From the NCBI GenBank assembly GCA_016708905.1, contig JADJEV010000005.1, forward strand, positions 744,001 through 808,000: 64,000 nt of DNA, read 5' to 3'. The stretch is from Candidatus Methylophosphatis roskildensis (GTDB lineage: Bacteria; Pseudomonadota; Gammaproteobacteria; Burkholderiales; Rhodocyclaceae). The first letter of the stretch is position 1. The number at the start of each line of letters is the position of its first letter. The position numbers and the translations under genes were made by a program. The notes under the pieces were generated by a model. That model was not told the origin of the DNA and did no database searches. It saw only the letters and a list, made by a program, of their open reading frames with translations. This document shows positions 17,191 to 25,571 of the stretch, in pieces.

Positions 17191-18084
17191 TCACGCCGAA
17201 CTCGCCAGCCGGTCGGCTCGCACCCAGGTCGGCGCGACGAATATCACCTTGCACAAGGACAGTAGCGGGCCGTGCGGCTGCATGCGGAAATGCCCGCGGC
17301 GCAGGTGCGGCGAGACTTCGCCATGGCCATGCAAGTGGATTTGCTGCGGCCCGAGCACGATCCGGTCGTACTGCCCGTTGAGCTGGCGCTGCAGGCGGGC
17401 GGCCTTCTTCGGGCCGAGCCGGCGCAAGCGGTCCTGCGCCGTGGTGTAGTCGCGCTGTTCGATCCGCGTGGTCTGGGCCAGCCCCATGTAGAGGAAGACC
17501 TTGGCGACGATGCGGGCGATCGAGGTGTAGTGCGGGCCCTGACCGGTGCCGGCCAGTTCGCCGATCTCGCCGATGATCTGCTCGAGCGAGTCGTCCTCGG
17601 CGACGATGACCAGTTCCATCCAACCGGCGGCGAAGCGCGGCTGGTCGTGCATGTCGTAGATCGGCATCAGGGTCAGGGCGCGCTGGATCGGGCGCACCGA
17701 CTCGAAGACATAGACACCCTGCACGTGGTGGGGGCCGAAGTCGACCGGGCCGTCGGTCGGCGTGAGCGCGGCCTGGAAGGCCGGGCCGAAGCGGATGAAG
17801 CAGGCCGGAAACGGCGGCCGGAAAAGCTCCACCGGCAGATCCTCGCCGAGGTCCGAATCGACCAGCAGCCGCTCGAGGGCTTCGGTGGTCTCGATCAGCG
17901 CGTGGCCCCGGCTCCAGAACATCAGCGGTGCGATCGCCAGATCCGGGGCGTCTCCGACGTTGCGCGGGTCGCCGCCGACCTTGACGCGCCCTTGCTGCCA
18001 GAGCGGGTCGCGGTGGACGGCCTCGCGCAGCAGATCGCGGTTTTCTTCGAAGTTGCGGGTCAGCCTGCCCATCGCGGTGCGCAC
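17191..18084 (-). CDS. Uncharacterised protein beside vgrG, AcrVA2-like C-terminus
   Basis: 297 residues, start GTG at 18084. The N-terminal half has FRPPFPACFIRFG and VYVFESVRP. The C-terminus contains HGEVSPHLRRGHFRMQPHGP and KVIFVAPTWVRADRL. The His-x4-Pro-His-x-Arg-Arg-Gly-His pattern followed by an aromatic/Val strand resembles the C-terminal part of AcrVA2-like and related plasmid or phage proteins. This is a memory-based comparison and not a firm assignment. It reads in the same direction as vgrG, 211 nt upstream of it; that gap holds no gene. Confidence 0.6.
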   Translation of the reverse strand: MRTAMGRLTRNFEENRDLLREAVHRDPLWQQGRVKVGGDPRNVGDAPDLAIAPLMFWSRGHALIETTEALERLLVDSDLGEDLPVELFRPPFPACFIRFGPAFQAALTPTDGPVDFGPHHVQGVYVFESVRPIQRALTLMPIYDMHDQPRFAAGWMELVIVAEDDSLEQIIGEIGELAGTGQGPHYTSIARIVAKVFLYMGLAQTTRIEQRDYTTAQDRLRRLGPKKAARLQRQLNGQYDRIVLGPQQIHLHGHGEVSPHLRRGHFRMQPHGPLLSLCKVIFVAPTWVRADRLASSA

Positions 18085-18096
18085 GGACTCATCGGT

Positions 18097-18300
18097 CTAC
18101 GCTGCGAGGGCGTGCCAGGCGGCGAGGATGCCGCTGTTGCGCCCGCAAACCGGATGCAGTAGCCCGCCGCGATTGATGCCGCTCTCGTTCACGGCCCGGA
18201 AAAAGGCGAGCGAGTCGGGCGGGGTCGTGGCACTGGCGAGGTGCCCGGCGGCGTGATCTTTCGATGGAGGGCGTTGAGCCTTGAGGGCAGGTCGCTGCAT
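18097..18300 (-). CDS. Possible small protein, 67 aa
   Basis: A short frame ending 12 nt before the start of the gene at 18084, in the same orientation. It contains LAFFRAVNESGINRGGLLHP. There is no recognised domain and no strong ribosome binding site. It could be a genuine short gene coupled to its neighbour or the eroded 5' part of a longer one; support is weak. Confidence 0.3.
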   Translation of the reverse strand: MQRPALKAQRPPSKDHAAGHLASATTPPDSLAFFRAVNESGINRGGLLHPVCGRNSGILAAWHALAA

Positions 18301-18381
18301 GAGCAGACGCAGTTCAGGGGATGGGTGGGCCGGGGTGGGTCGTGCCGTCCGGTTTGAGGCATGCCTGGCCGCGCACCGACA

Positions 18382-19248
18382 TCATGCTATCAATGAGCGG
18401 TGCCTATCGGAAGAAGCAATTCGGCTATCCAGCTCCTTGCAACCTGAATCCAGCGAGGTGCCGAAACCTTGGCGAGAGCGCCTCACGGGGCGAAACTGCC
18501 GCGGGTCATCGTAGTAGGCCGGATCCTCGCTTGCTTCGGTGACGCCGGGAACTCCCAGCAGGGGCAGGGGCGACAGATCGCGCGGCGTCGCGAGAAAGGC
18601 CGGATCGGCGAGGCGGCCGGCGACATGCTCGTCGAGTTGCGGCAGCAAGCGTGGCGACACCAGCGCCGGCGCGGACAGCGAAACGAACAGCGCCTTGCCG
18701 CACAGACCGAAGAACGGTGCGCGCAACTGGTCATATACCGCGTGGCCGAAGACGACGAAGCGCAAACTGCGATCGAGATCGCTTCTGCGCTCGACGAACA
18801 CCTCGCGCCAGCGGTGGGCGCGCAGGGCCTCGATCAATGACGCATCGGCACTGGCCACGATCACGCCGCTTTCGTCGAACAGGGTGGCGGCATCGCGCGC
18901 CGCACCGCGCGACGATTCCGCGCACTGCGCCCCAACGTGGCGCGCGTTGAGCGCCGCCTTGATCGACGGGAAGCGCAGCCAGACCAGCGCGTTGAAGGCG
19001 TCGTGCCAGTTGCCGGGGCGGGTCGGCACGCGGCCGGTGTCGAAGATGCCGCGCTCGTAGGCGATGCCACTGGCCGCGGCCGCAACGAAGCGCAGGGGAA
19101 CACGACCGCCGCTGGTCGGCGGTCGGGCCGAGCACTGCAAGAACCGATCAAGACGGTCGAGCGAAGGCGGGGCTTGGTCCGGCAACTGCGCCAGCCAGGG
19201 CGCCAGTGGTTCGAACAGCACACGCTCGGAGAGCGCCGCTTCGGACAC
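18382..19248 (-). CDS. DUF3025 domain protein
   Basis: 288 residues. The segment NWHDAFNALVWLRFPSIKAA followed by LNARHVGAQ is the conserved core of DUF3025, a family of unknown function common in beta- and gammaproteobacteria. The remainder includes ALFDESGVIVAS and FVVFGHAVYDQL, also typical. It lies 13 nt downstream of a lipoprotein gene and pyrC in the same direction and probably shares their transcript. No signal peptide. Confidence 0.85.
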   Translation of the reverse strand: MSEAALSERVLFEPLAPWLAQLPDQAPPSLDRLDRFLQCSARPPTSGGRVPLRFVAAAASGIAYERGIFDTGRVPTRPGNWHDAFNALVWLRFPSIKAALNARHVGAQCAESSRGAARDAATLFDESGVIVASADASLIEALRAHRWREVFVERRSDLDRSLRFVVFGHAVYDQLRAPFFGLCGKALFVSLSAPALVSPRLLPQLDEHVAGRLADPAFLATPRDLSPLPLLGVPGVTEASEDPAYYDDPRQFRPVRRSRQGFGTSLDSGCKELDSRIASSDRHRSLIA

Positions 19249-19261
19249 GCGACCCAGGGAT

Positions 19262-19693
19262 TCAGCCGGCGGGCTCGGCGGCCGCCGGGACGAACGAAAA
19301 GCTGCCGTCCTTTTTCTGCCAGGTGCCGATCAGCTTGCCGCTCGCGCCGTCGTTGGGCGGCTCGACCACCTGCAGCGTGCAGTTCTGGGTATCGGCGACA
19401 TACCAGTTCTTGCCTTGCTGCAACGCAAAGCTGCGCTCGCCCAGCGCGTAGAGCGAAACCTTGGAACTCGCGGCCGGCTGCGGCTTCATTTCGTGGCGCC
19501 GCTGGCAATCGGGAAAACGCGCCACGACCAGCGCGAGGTCGGCCTTGTCGCTCCACGGATACTTGACCTCACGCTGCAAGGTCAATGAATGATCGGAATT
19601 GCCGTCGATCATGTAGGCAACGCGCTCCTGCTCGCACCCGGCGACCAGCAACAAGGCGAGCAGCAGGGCAAGAAACCGCAGGCGGAAAATCAT
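19262..19693 (-). CDS. Small lipoprotein, 143 aa
   Basis: The start at 19693 gives a lipoprotein signal, MIFRLRFLALLLALLLVAGC, with lipobox VAGC, so the mature protein is lipid-anchored. The rest is a small beta-rich domain with no family recognised (YPWSDKADLALVVARFPDC, NWYVADTQNCTLQVV). Two further cysteines could form a disulfide. It starts 8 nt after the pyrC stop codon, pointing to an operon pyrC-lipoprotein-DUF3025. The longer upstream frame overlaps pyrC and lacks the signal. Confidence 0.75.
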   Translation of the reverse strand: MIFRLRFLALLLALLLVAGCEQERVAYMIDGNSDHSLTLQREVKYPWSDKADLALVVARFPDCQRRHEMKPQPAASSKVSLYALGERSFALQQGKNWYVADTQNCTLQVVEPPNDGASGKLIGTWQKKDGSFSFVPAAAEPAG

Positions 19694-19701
19694 CGTCGTG
19701 C

Positions 19702-20745
19702 TCAATTCAGCAAACTCCAGCCGATCTGCTCGCCGGCGCGCAACGGTACCAGCGCGTCGCCTGCGAGGTAGGGCACGCTCGCCGGCACCTGCCACGATCG
19801 CCTGGCCAGCGTGATCCGTTCGGCATTGCGCGGCAGGCGGTAGAAATCCGGGCCATTGAAGCTGGCGAAGGCCTCGAGCTTGTCCAGCGCCCCGGCCTGC
19901 TCGAACGCTTCGGCATACAGTTCAATCCCCGCATGCGAAGTGTAGCAACCGGCGCAGCCACAGGATGCTTCCTTGGTGCTGCGGGCATGCGGCGCCGAAT
20001 CGGTACCGAGAAAGAACTTCGGACTGCCGCTGGTCGCCGCAGCCAGCAGCGCCTGGCGATGCGTCTCGCGCTTGAGCACCGGCAGGCAATAGTGATGCGG
20101 CCGGATTCCGCCGGCAAAGATCGCGTTGCGATTCATCAGCAGGTGGTGGGCAGTCAGGGTCGCCGCGACGTTCGGCCCGGCTTCGGCCACGAACTGCGCC
20201 GCATCGCGCGTCGTGATGTGCTCGAAGACGACGCGCAGGCCCGGGAAGCGCGCAACAAGCGGCACCAGCACGCGATCGATAAAGACAGGCTCGCGATCGA
20301 ACACGTCGATGTCGGCGTCGGTCACTTCACCATGCACGAGCAGCGGCATCCCGGCCGATTCCATGCGCGCCAGCACGGCATCGCAAAGACGGATATCGGT
20401 GACACCCGAATCCGAGTTGGTCGTGGCCCCGGCTGGATAGAGCTTGACCCCATGGACGATGCCGCTGGCCAGGGCCCGGTCGATTTCCGCCGGCGGCGTG
20501 CGGTCCGTCAGATACAGGGTCATCAGCGGCTGGAACGCGCGCCCAGCCGGCAGCGCAGTGAGAATGCGTTCGCGATAGGCGGCCGCAAGCTCGGTCATGA
20601 TCACCGGCGGGCGCAAGTTGGGCATGACGATCGCCCGGCCGAAGCGACGCGCCGTATCGGGCAACACCGCTGCCATGGCCGCGTCATCGCGCAGGTGCAG
20701 GTGCCAGTCGTCGGGACGGGTGATCGTGAGTTCTTGCGCGGACAT
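19702..20745 (-). CDS. pyrC: Dihydroorotase (class II)
   Basis: 347 residues, full length. It catalyses the reversible cyclisation of carbamoyl aspartate to dihydroorotate in pyrimidine synthesis. Metal ligands are visible: WHLHLRD (His15, His17), the carboxylated lysine in GVKLYPAGATTNSDSG, HGEV, EHITT, and GTDSAPH with the catalytic Asp. CGCAGCYTSHAGIELYAE is typical of the E. coli type of PyrC. It is the first gene of a three-gene leftward group. Confidence 0.97.
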   Translation of the reverse strand: MSAQELTITRPDDWHLHLRDDAAMAAVLPDTARRFGRAIVMPNLRPPVIMTELAAAYRERILTALPAGRAFQPLMTLYLTDRTPPAEIDRALASGIVHGVKLYPAGATTNSDSGVTDIRLCDAVLARMESAGMPLLVHGEVTDADIDVFDREPVFIDRVLVPLVARFPGLRVVFEHITTRDAAQFVAEAGPNVAATLTAHHLLMNRNAIFAGGIRPHHYCLPVLKRETHRQALLAAATSGSPKFFLGTDSAPHARSTKEASCGCAGCYTSHAGIELYAEAFEQAGALDKLEAFASFNGPDFYRLPRNAERITLARRSWQVPASVPYLAGDALVPLRAGEQIGWSLLN

Positions 20746-20792
20746 GAAATGGACGGTGAATGCGAAACGCGAATGGCAAGTTCAGAGCCGGA

Positions 20793-21662
20793 TTATAGCG
20801 CCGAGGGCGCCTCCCCCTTGATCGTCAGCGCCATCTCGTAGAGCGCGTTGCGCGGCTCGCCGGTGATCTGCGCCGCCAGCTTGACCGCCTGCTTGAGCGG
20901 CAATTCCGCAAGCAGCGCGGCGAGCACGCGCTCGGTCCCGGCAGCAAGCCCCTGCCGAGGCGGCGGCGCGGAGACCAGCAGCACGAACTCGCCACGCGCG
21001 CGATTCGGGTCGGCGGCCAGCCATGCCGGTGCCTCGGCCAGCGGCATGCGCGTGATGCTCTCGAACAGCTTGGTCAGCTCGCGTGCGACGACGATCTCCC
21101 GCTGCGATTCCAGGCGTGCGGCGAGATCGGCGATCGTCTCGGCCACACGATGGGGCGCCTCGTAGAACACCAGCGCCGCATCGACCGGCTTCAGCGCCTC
21201 GATCGCCTCACCGCGCGCCGCAGCCCGCGCAGGCAGGAAGCCGCAGAACAGCAGGTGTGCATCGGTAAGGCCGGATGCCGAGACGGCGGCCGCCAGCGCG
21301 CTCGGCCCCGGAACCGGAATCACCCGCAGTCCGGCGTCGCTCACCGCGCGCACGATACGCGCGCCAGGATCGGACACCGCCGGCGTGCCGGCATCGCTGA
21401 CCAGCGCCACCCGTTTACCCTCGGCGATTGCGGCGACGATGCCGGCGCCGGCCTCGCGCTCGTTGTGCTGGTGCGCCGCCAGCAGGCGCACCGCGATGCC
21501 ATGGTGATCGAGAAGACGCCGCGTATGGCGCGTATCCTCGGCGGCAACCAGGTCCGCCGCGCGCAGCACATCGAGGGCGCGCAGCGTGATGTCGGCGAGG
21601 TTCCCGAGCGGGGTGGCAACCACGTACAATGCAGGCGGCATCGACTGGACGGACTCTGACAT
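20793..21662 (-). CDS. rsmI: 16S rRNA (cytidine-1402 2'-O)-methyltransferase
   Basis: 289 residues. It uses S-adenosylmethionine to methylate the ribose of C1402 of 16S rRNA. Motifs are VATPLGNLADITLRALDVL, EDTRHTRRLL, VALVSDAGTPAVSDPG and PVPGPSALAAAVSASGL, all typical of the tetrapyrrole-methylase fold of RsmI. The start ATG at 21662 is chosen because homology begins there; the open frame continues upstream over the divergent yraN gene. The rsmI/yraN divergent pair is a conserved arrangement. Confidence 0.95.
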   Translation of the reverse strand: MSESVQSMPPALYVVATPLGNLADITLRALDVLRAADLVAAEDTRHTRRLLDHHGIAVRLLAAHQHNEREAGAGIVAAIAEGKRVALVSDAGTPAVSDPGARIVRAVSDAGLRVIPVPGPSALAAAVSASGLTDAHLLFCGFLPARAAARGEAIEALKPVDAALVFYEAPHRVAETIADLAARLESQREIVVARELTKLFESITRMPLAEAPAWLAADPNRARGEFVLLVSAPPPRQGLAAGTERVLAALLAELPLKQAVKLAAQITGEPRNALYEMALTIKGEAPSAL

Positions 21663-21731
21663 GATGCGAGTGATCGAACGGAATGGGCGGATTCTGGGCC
21701 GCGCCACGTCTCGCCGCAAGCGAGGCGGCGC

Positions 21732-22076
21732 ATGAGCACACGCGGCAGCGAGGCCGAAGCTCTGGCCGCGGCCTACCTCGAACGTCACGGACTCGCGGTG
21801 ATCGAGCGCAACTTTCGCGTGCGCGGCGGCGAGGTCGACCTGGTCTGCCGCGACGGCACGGCGCTGGTATTCGTCGAAGTCAGGCTGCGCAGCAATGCGC
21901 GTTTCGGCGGCGCGGCGGCGAGCATCACGTCCGCCAAACGGCGCCGCGTGATTCTCGCCGCACGGCATTACCTGGCCGGCAGACCGCAGCCATCCTGCCG
22001 CTTCGACTGCGTGCTGTTTGATGCCCTCGATCCACGACGAATCGAATGGCTGAAGAATGCGTTCACCGCTGATTGA
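21732..22076 (+). CDS. yraN: YraN family (UPF0102) endonuclease-like protein
   Basis: 114 residues with the Holliday-junction-resolvase-like fold pattern: GSEAEALAAAYLERHG, ERNFRVRGGEVDLVCRD (catalytic Glu/Asp), FVEVRLR (E-x-K replaced by E-x-R) and ITSAKRRRVILAARHYL. Its biological role is not settled. The start lies 69 bp from the rsmI start on the other strand. The end overlaps the next gene by 20 nt. Confidence 0.9.
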   Translation: MSTRGSEAEALAAAYLERHGLAVIERNFRVRGGEVDLVCRDGTALVFVEVRLRSNARFGGAAASITSAKRRRVILAARHYLAGRPQPSCRFDCVLFDALDPRRIEWLKNAFTAD

Positions 22077-22449
22077 CGTGCCACGACTGTGCGCAGCGAT
22101 CGTGCTCGCGCTGGCGGCTCAGGCAAATGCCGTCGGCCAGGAAGTGCGGATTCTCGTGCAGAGTTCGCCGCTGGCCGGTTTCCGCTACTACGCAGGCGAG
22201 ACGCTGTGGCAGGAAATGAAGGTCGGCGATGAACTCGCGCTGGTGCGCGAACCCGACAACGCGCACGATGCCAATGCGGTAAGGGTCCAATGGCGGGGTC
22301 ACAAGCTCGGCTATCTGCCGCGCGCCGAGAATCGCGCCGTCGCCGCGGAGATGGATCGCGGCGCAGCGGTGGTCGCGCGCATCGCGGCGCTGCTCCAGGA
22401 TCGGAATCCCTGGAAGCGCCTGCGCGTCGACATCTATGTCGTTCTCTGA
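22057..22449 (+). CDS. Exported HIRAN-domain protein
   Basis: 130 residues. An N-terminal signal-like segment (LCAAIVLALAAQANA) is followed by a HIRAN domain: SSPLAGFRYYAGETLWQEMK, GDELALVREPDNAHDANAVR and HKLGYLPRAENRAVA. HIRAN domains usually bind DNA ends in helicases, but single-domain exported versions also exist; the role here is unknown. The gene overlaps yraN by 20 nt and precedes gmhA, so it is inserted into the usual yraN-diaA-yraP order. Confidence 0.8.
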   Translation: MRSPLIDVPRLCAAIVLALAAQANAVGQEVRILVQSSPLAGFRYYAGETLWQEMKVGDELALVREPDNAHDANAVRVQWRGHKLGYLPRAENRAVAAEMDRGAAVVARIAALLQDRNPWKRLRVDIYVVL

Positions 22450-22537
22450 AGACAGACAGGGCGTATCGCGCGAGATGCTAGAATCCGCGCCACATTCAAG
22501 CGCGTAGCGCGCCAACCCGGAAGCACGATTGCCCAAG

Positions 22538-23128
22538 ATGAATCTGATCGACCGAATCTCGCAGCAGTTCACCGACAGCGCGCAAACCAAGCTGCAGGCG
22601 GTCGAATTGCTCGCCGCACCAATCGCCGAAGCGGTCGAAACCATGGTTCATAGCCTGATGAGCAATGGCAAGATCATGGCCTGCGGCAATGGCGGTTCGG
22701 CCGCCGATTCGCAGCACTTCGCCTCGGAGCTGCTCAACCGCTTCGAGAAGGAGCGCCCCGGCCTGGCTGCGGTGGCACTGACGACCGATACGTCCACACT
22801 GACCTCGATCGCCAATGACTACGACTTCGCTCAGGTATTCTCGAAACAGATTCGCGCACTCGGCCAACCGGGCGACGTGCTGCTCGCCATCTCGACCTCG
22901 GGCACTTCGCCCAATGTGATCGAGGCGATCGCCGCCGCGCACGAACGCGAGATGCGCGTCGTCGCGCTGACCGGCAAGTCCGGCGGCAGGGTTGCCGGGC
23001 TGCTGCGCAAAGACGATACCCATCTGTGCGTGCCTGCCGATCGTACGGCGCGCATCCAGGAAGTCCACCTGCTCGTCCTGCACTGCCTGTGCGACGGCAT
23101 CGATTGCATGCTGCTAGGAGCTGACTGA
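22538..23128 (+). CDS. gmhA: SIS-domain phosphoheptose isomerase / DiaA-like
   Basis: 196 residues with a single SIS domain: KIMACGNGGSAADSQHFASE, NDYDFAQVFSKQIRALG, GDVLLAISTSGTSPNVIEA and CVPADRTARIQEVHLLVLHC. GmhA makes D-glycero-manno-heptose 7-phosphate for LPS heptose; DiaA is a close paralogue that regulates DnaA. The yraN-BON context is that of diaA, while an rfaE2-type heptose gene at 32955 supports a GmhA role, so both names are possible. A TTG at 22529, 5 nt after GGAAG, is an alternative start. The stop overlaps the next start (TGATG). Confidence 0.88.
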   Translation: MNLIDRISQQFTDSAQTKLQAVELLAAPIAEAVETMVHSLMSNGKIMACGNGGSAADSQHFASELLNRFEKERPGLAAVALTTDTSTLTSIANDYDFAQVFSKQIRALGQPGDVLLAISTSGTSPNVIEAIAAAHEREMRVVALTGKSGGRVAGLLRKDDTHLCVPADRTARIQEVHLLVLHCLCDGIDCMLLGAD

Positions 23129-23766
23129 TGAACAACACTCTCACCCGAATCGCCACTGCCCTGCTGCTGGTCTCGACCCTGCCGCTGATCCAGGCCTGCG
23201 TCCCGCTGGTGGCCGTCACCGGCATCGGTGCCGGCGCGCTGATCATTTCCGACCGACGCTCGTCGGGCGCCTACATCGAGGACGAATCCATCGGCTGGAA
23301 GGTGGAAGAACGCATCGTGCAGAAGTTCGGCTCGGACACCCACGTCAACGCGGTCAGCTACAACCGCAGCGTGCTGCTCAGCGGCGAAGTGCCCGACGCC
23401 GCGACCAAGGCCGAAATCGGCCGACTGGCGGGCGAGGTCGTCAACGTCAAGAGCGTGGTCAATGAGGTCGTTGTCGGTTCTCCCAGTTCGACGAAATCCC
23501 GTGTCAGCGACACCTACCTGACATCGAAGATCAAGGCCCGTTTTGTCGAGGCGAACAAGTTCTCGGCCAATCACGTCAGGGTACATGCATCGGCCGGCAC
23601 CGCCTTCCTGCTCGGCATCGTGACGCGCCAGGAGGCCGACGATGCGTCGCAGATCGCTGCAACCACCTCCGGCGTCGAAAAGGTCGTGCGGGTGTTCGAG
23701 TACATCGACGATTCGCAGGCCAAGCAGCTCGATGCCCGTCCGGCCGAAGACACCCGCAAGAAGTAA
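23128..23766 (+). CDS. BON-domain outer-membrane lipoprotein (YraP/DolP-like)
   Basis: 212 residues. A lipoprotein signal (LLLVSTLPLIQAC, lipobox IQAC) is followed by two BON domains: VEERIVQKFGSDTHVNAVSY...VLLSGEVPDAATKAEI and LTSKIKARFVEANKFSANHV...FLLGIVTRQEADDA. This is the architecture of DolP/YraP, which supports outer membrane integrity at the division site. It is translationally coupled to gmhA. It converges with the NTF2-like gene on the other strand. Confidence 0.9.
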   Translation: MNNTLTRIATALLLVSTLPLIQACVPLVAVTGIGAGALIISDRRSSGAYIEDESIGWKVEERIVQKFGSDTHVNAVSYNRSVLLSGEVPDAATKAEIGRLAGEVVNVKSVVNEVVVGSPSSTKSRVSDTYLTSKIKARFVEANKFSANHVRVHASAGTAFLLGIVTRQEADDASQIAATTSGVEKVVRVFEYIDDSQAKQLDARPAEDTRKK

Positions 23767-23784
23767 CGCGCCCGCAACGCCGGC

Positions 23785-24222
23785 TCAGTCGAAAGGCTGC
23801 GGCGCCCGCAGCGCGCGCTGGAGCCGGCGCATGAGCCAGCCGATTACTGGCAACCCGGCGTACAACTCCTCCGCCGCGTCCCAGTAGTCGCGATGCCATT
23901 CGATGCGCCCCCGCGTATCGAAGCGCAAGTGGGACGCGCCGCGGATGCAGCGTGCCCGCCTGGGCGAGCCGAAATGGAATTCCCACAGCAGTATCGCGCC
24001 GCTCGAATCGACAATCCTATCCGTGACACGGAATTGCGGATGTTCGAGGGTTTCGAACATGTGCTCGAAGACGCGGCGGATCGCCGCGACGCCACGCACT
24101 TCGTTGAACGGATCCTTGAACCGCGCGTCCGCGGTGTAGAACCGCCCGAGTTCGGCGAGCCTGGCTGTGTCGAGCGTCTCGTAGAACGCGACGATGTCGT
24201 CGAGCGAAACCAATGCTGTCAC
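23785..24222 (-). CDS. NTF2/SnoaL-like protein, last gene of the light operon
   Basis: 145 residues from GTG at 24222, which overlaps the stop of the preceding SDR gene (GTGA). The pattern FYETLDTARLAELGRFYTADARFKDPFNEV with EWHRDYWD is typical of the NTF2-like SnoaL/nuclear-transport-factor fold. Such genes are found at the end of LitR- or ChrR-controlled operons; the substrate is unknown. It is the eighth gene of the leftward operon that starts at 30652. Confidence 0.8.
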   Translation of the reverse strand: MTALVSLDDIVAFYETLDTARLAELGRFYTADARFKDPFNEVRGVAAIRRVFEHMFETLEHPQFRVTDRIVDSSGAILLWEFHFGSPRRARCIRGASHLRFDTRGRIEWHRDYWDAAEELYAGLPVIGWLMRRLQRALRAPQPFD

Positions 24223-25040
24223 AAGCCGGTGAAGCGCCGCACCAGCGCAAAGTAGAGCCGATAAGGCAGCAGTTCGAGCAGCTTCAACCAAAGCGTGAAC
24301 CGCTTCGGAAAATGGATCTCGAAATTGCCCTTGGCGAATCCGCCGACGATGCGACGGGCCGCCTCGTCGGCACTGATCAGCGCCGGCATGCGGAAGCGAT
24401 TCTGCGCGGTCAGCGGTGTTTCGACGAAACCCGGGCTGATCAGAAAGACGTCGACGCCCTTTGGTCGCAGATCGAGATACAGCGTTTCGGAAAGATTGAT
24501 CAGCGCCGATTTGGTCGCCCCATAGACGATGGCGTTCGGCAGGCCGCGGTAGCCGGCGACGCTGCCGACGATCGCGATCGCGCCACTACCCTGCGCGAGC
24601 ATCGCCGGCAACACGGTGATCACGCCATTGATCACGCCGAGCAGATTGGTCTCGACTGTCTGCCGCGCCGCCTGCGATTCGAGTTCCCAGGCACGAACCG
24701 CCGAATAGCTGCCGGCATTGAGCACCACCAGGTCGATGCCGTCCCAGGCGCCGATGATGCGCTTGCCGGCCTGTTCGAGCGCTGGCGGATCGGTCACGTC
24801 GAGCGGCAGAAACAGCGCGTCCGACCAGCCCGCACTCAACTGGGTCAGCTTCTCGCGATTGCGCGCCGACAGCGCCAGCCGCGCGCCCGCCGCGTGCAAC
24901 TGCCGGGCTAGTGCCGCGCCGATGCCGGTCGATGCGCCGACGATCCACACCCGCTTGCCCTGCCAGTCGCGGATCGGGCGATTGAGACCGAACCACCGGC
25001 GCGGCTCGACAAGCTGCGACAGCGCGGGCCCTTGCATCAT
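24219..25040 (-). CDS. Short-chain dehydrogenase/reductase of the light operon
   Basis: 273 residues from ATG at 25040. NAD(P) motif VWIVGASTGIGAALARQL, NAG motif VVLNAGSY, catalytic Ser in IVGSVAGYRG and YGATKSALINLSE (Tyr-x3-Lys) are all present, so the enzyme should be active. The C-terminus ends in a hydrophobic/basic helix that could associate with membrane. ATGA overlaps on both sides couple it to the DUF3833 and NTF2-like genes. The substrate is unknown; a lipid-related redox step is an inference from the operon. Confidence 0.9.
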   Translation of the reverse strand: MMQGPALSQLVEPRRWFGLNRPIRDWQGKRVWIVGASTGIGAALARQLHAAGARLALSARNREKLTQLSAGWSDALFLPLDVTDPPALEQAGKRIIGAWDGIDLVVLNAGSYSAVRAWELESQAARQTVETNLLGVINGVITVLPAMLAQGSGAIAIVGSVAGYRGLPNAIVYGATKSALINLSETLYLDLRPKGVDVFLISPGFVETPLTAQNRFRMPALISADEAARRIVGGFAKGNFEIHFPKRFTLWLKLLELLPYRLYFALVRRFTGL

Positions 25041-25561
25041 CGCTTCGTGAAGGACAACGTGACCTCGCCCAGCCTGAATCCGAACTTGCTCATGTAAGAG
25101 CGATTGAGCATCACCTTGTCGTCGATCAGGAACATCCAGTCGTCGAAATCGACATGGTAGGTCTTGCCATCGACCGGCAGTGCCAGCACATAGCGCCAGC
25201 GCAGCGCATTGCCATAAGCCACGCCGTCTGCTTCGCCGACGACGTCGTCGGCAGTGCCCTTGTAGCGGTGCGCGTCGAGTTTGGTGATCGTCCAAACCCG
25301 GCGCTGCTTGACTCCATCCGAGTAGGTGAAATCCTCGTCGAGCGTGCCGACCTTGCCGTTCCACGATGCCTCGATCACCACGTGAAAGCGTTTGATCACT
25401 TTCCCGGCGCGATCCTGAAACATTCCGTTCGCATCGAGCGTGCCGTTGAAGTAAGTCGCCAGATCGAGCACCGGCTTCTCGGCCGCGTAGTCCTCGACCT
25501 TCACGGCGGCACATCCGGCAAGCCAGGCTGCCAGCAGGGCAACAATGATCTTTTGCACCAT
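25037..25561 (-). CDS. DUF3833 lipoprotein
   Basis: 174 residues. The start at 25561, preceded by GAGGAGAAC, gives a lipoprotein signal MVQKIIVALLAAWLAGCAAV. The lipocalin-like body has YFNGTLDANGMFQDRAGKV, FTYSDGVKQRRVWTI, YGNALRWRYVLALPVDGKTY and VMLNRSYMSKFGFRLGEVTL, which match DUF3833. Proteins of this family regularly accompany the SDR, Cfa and DUF1365 genes and may carry a lipid. The function is inferred. Confidence 0.88.
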   Translation of the reverse strand: MVQKIIVALLAAWLAGCAAVKVEDYAAEKPVLDLATYFNGTLDANGMFQDRAGKVIKRFHVVIEASWNGKVGTLDEDFTYSDGVKQRRVWTITKLDAHRYKGTADDVVGEADGVAYGNALRWRYVLALPVDGKTYHVDFDDWMFLIDDKVMLNRSYMSKFGFRLGEVTLSFTKR

Positions 25562-25571
25562 GTTCTCCTCA

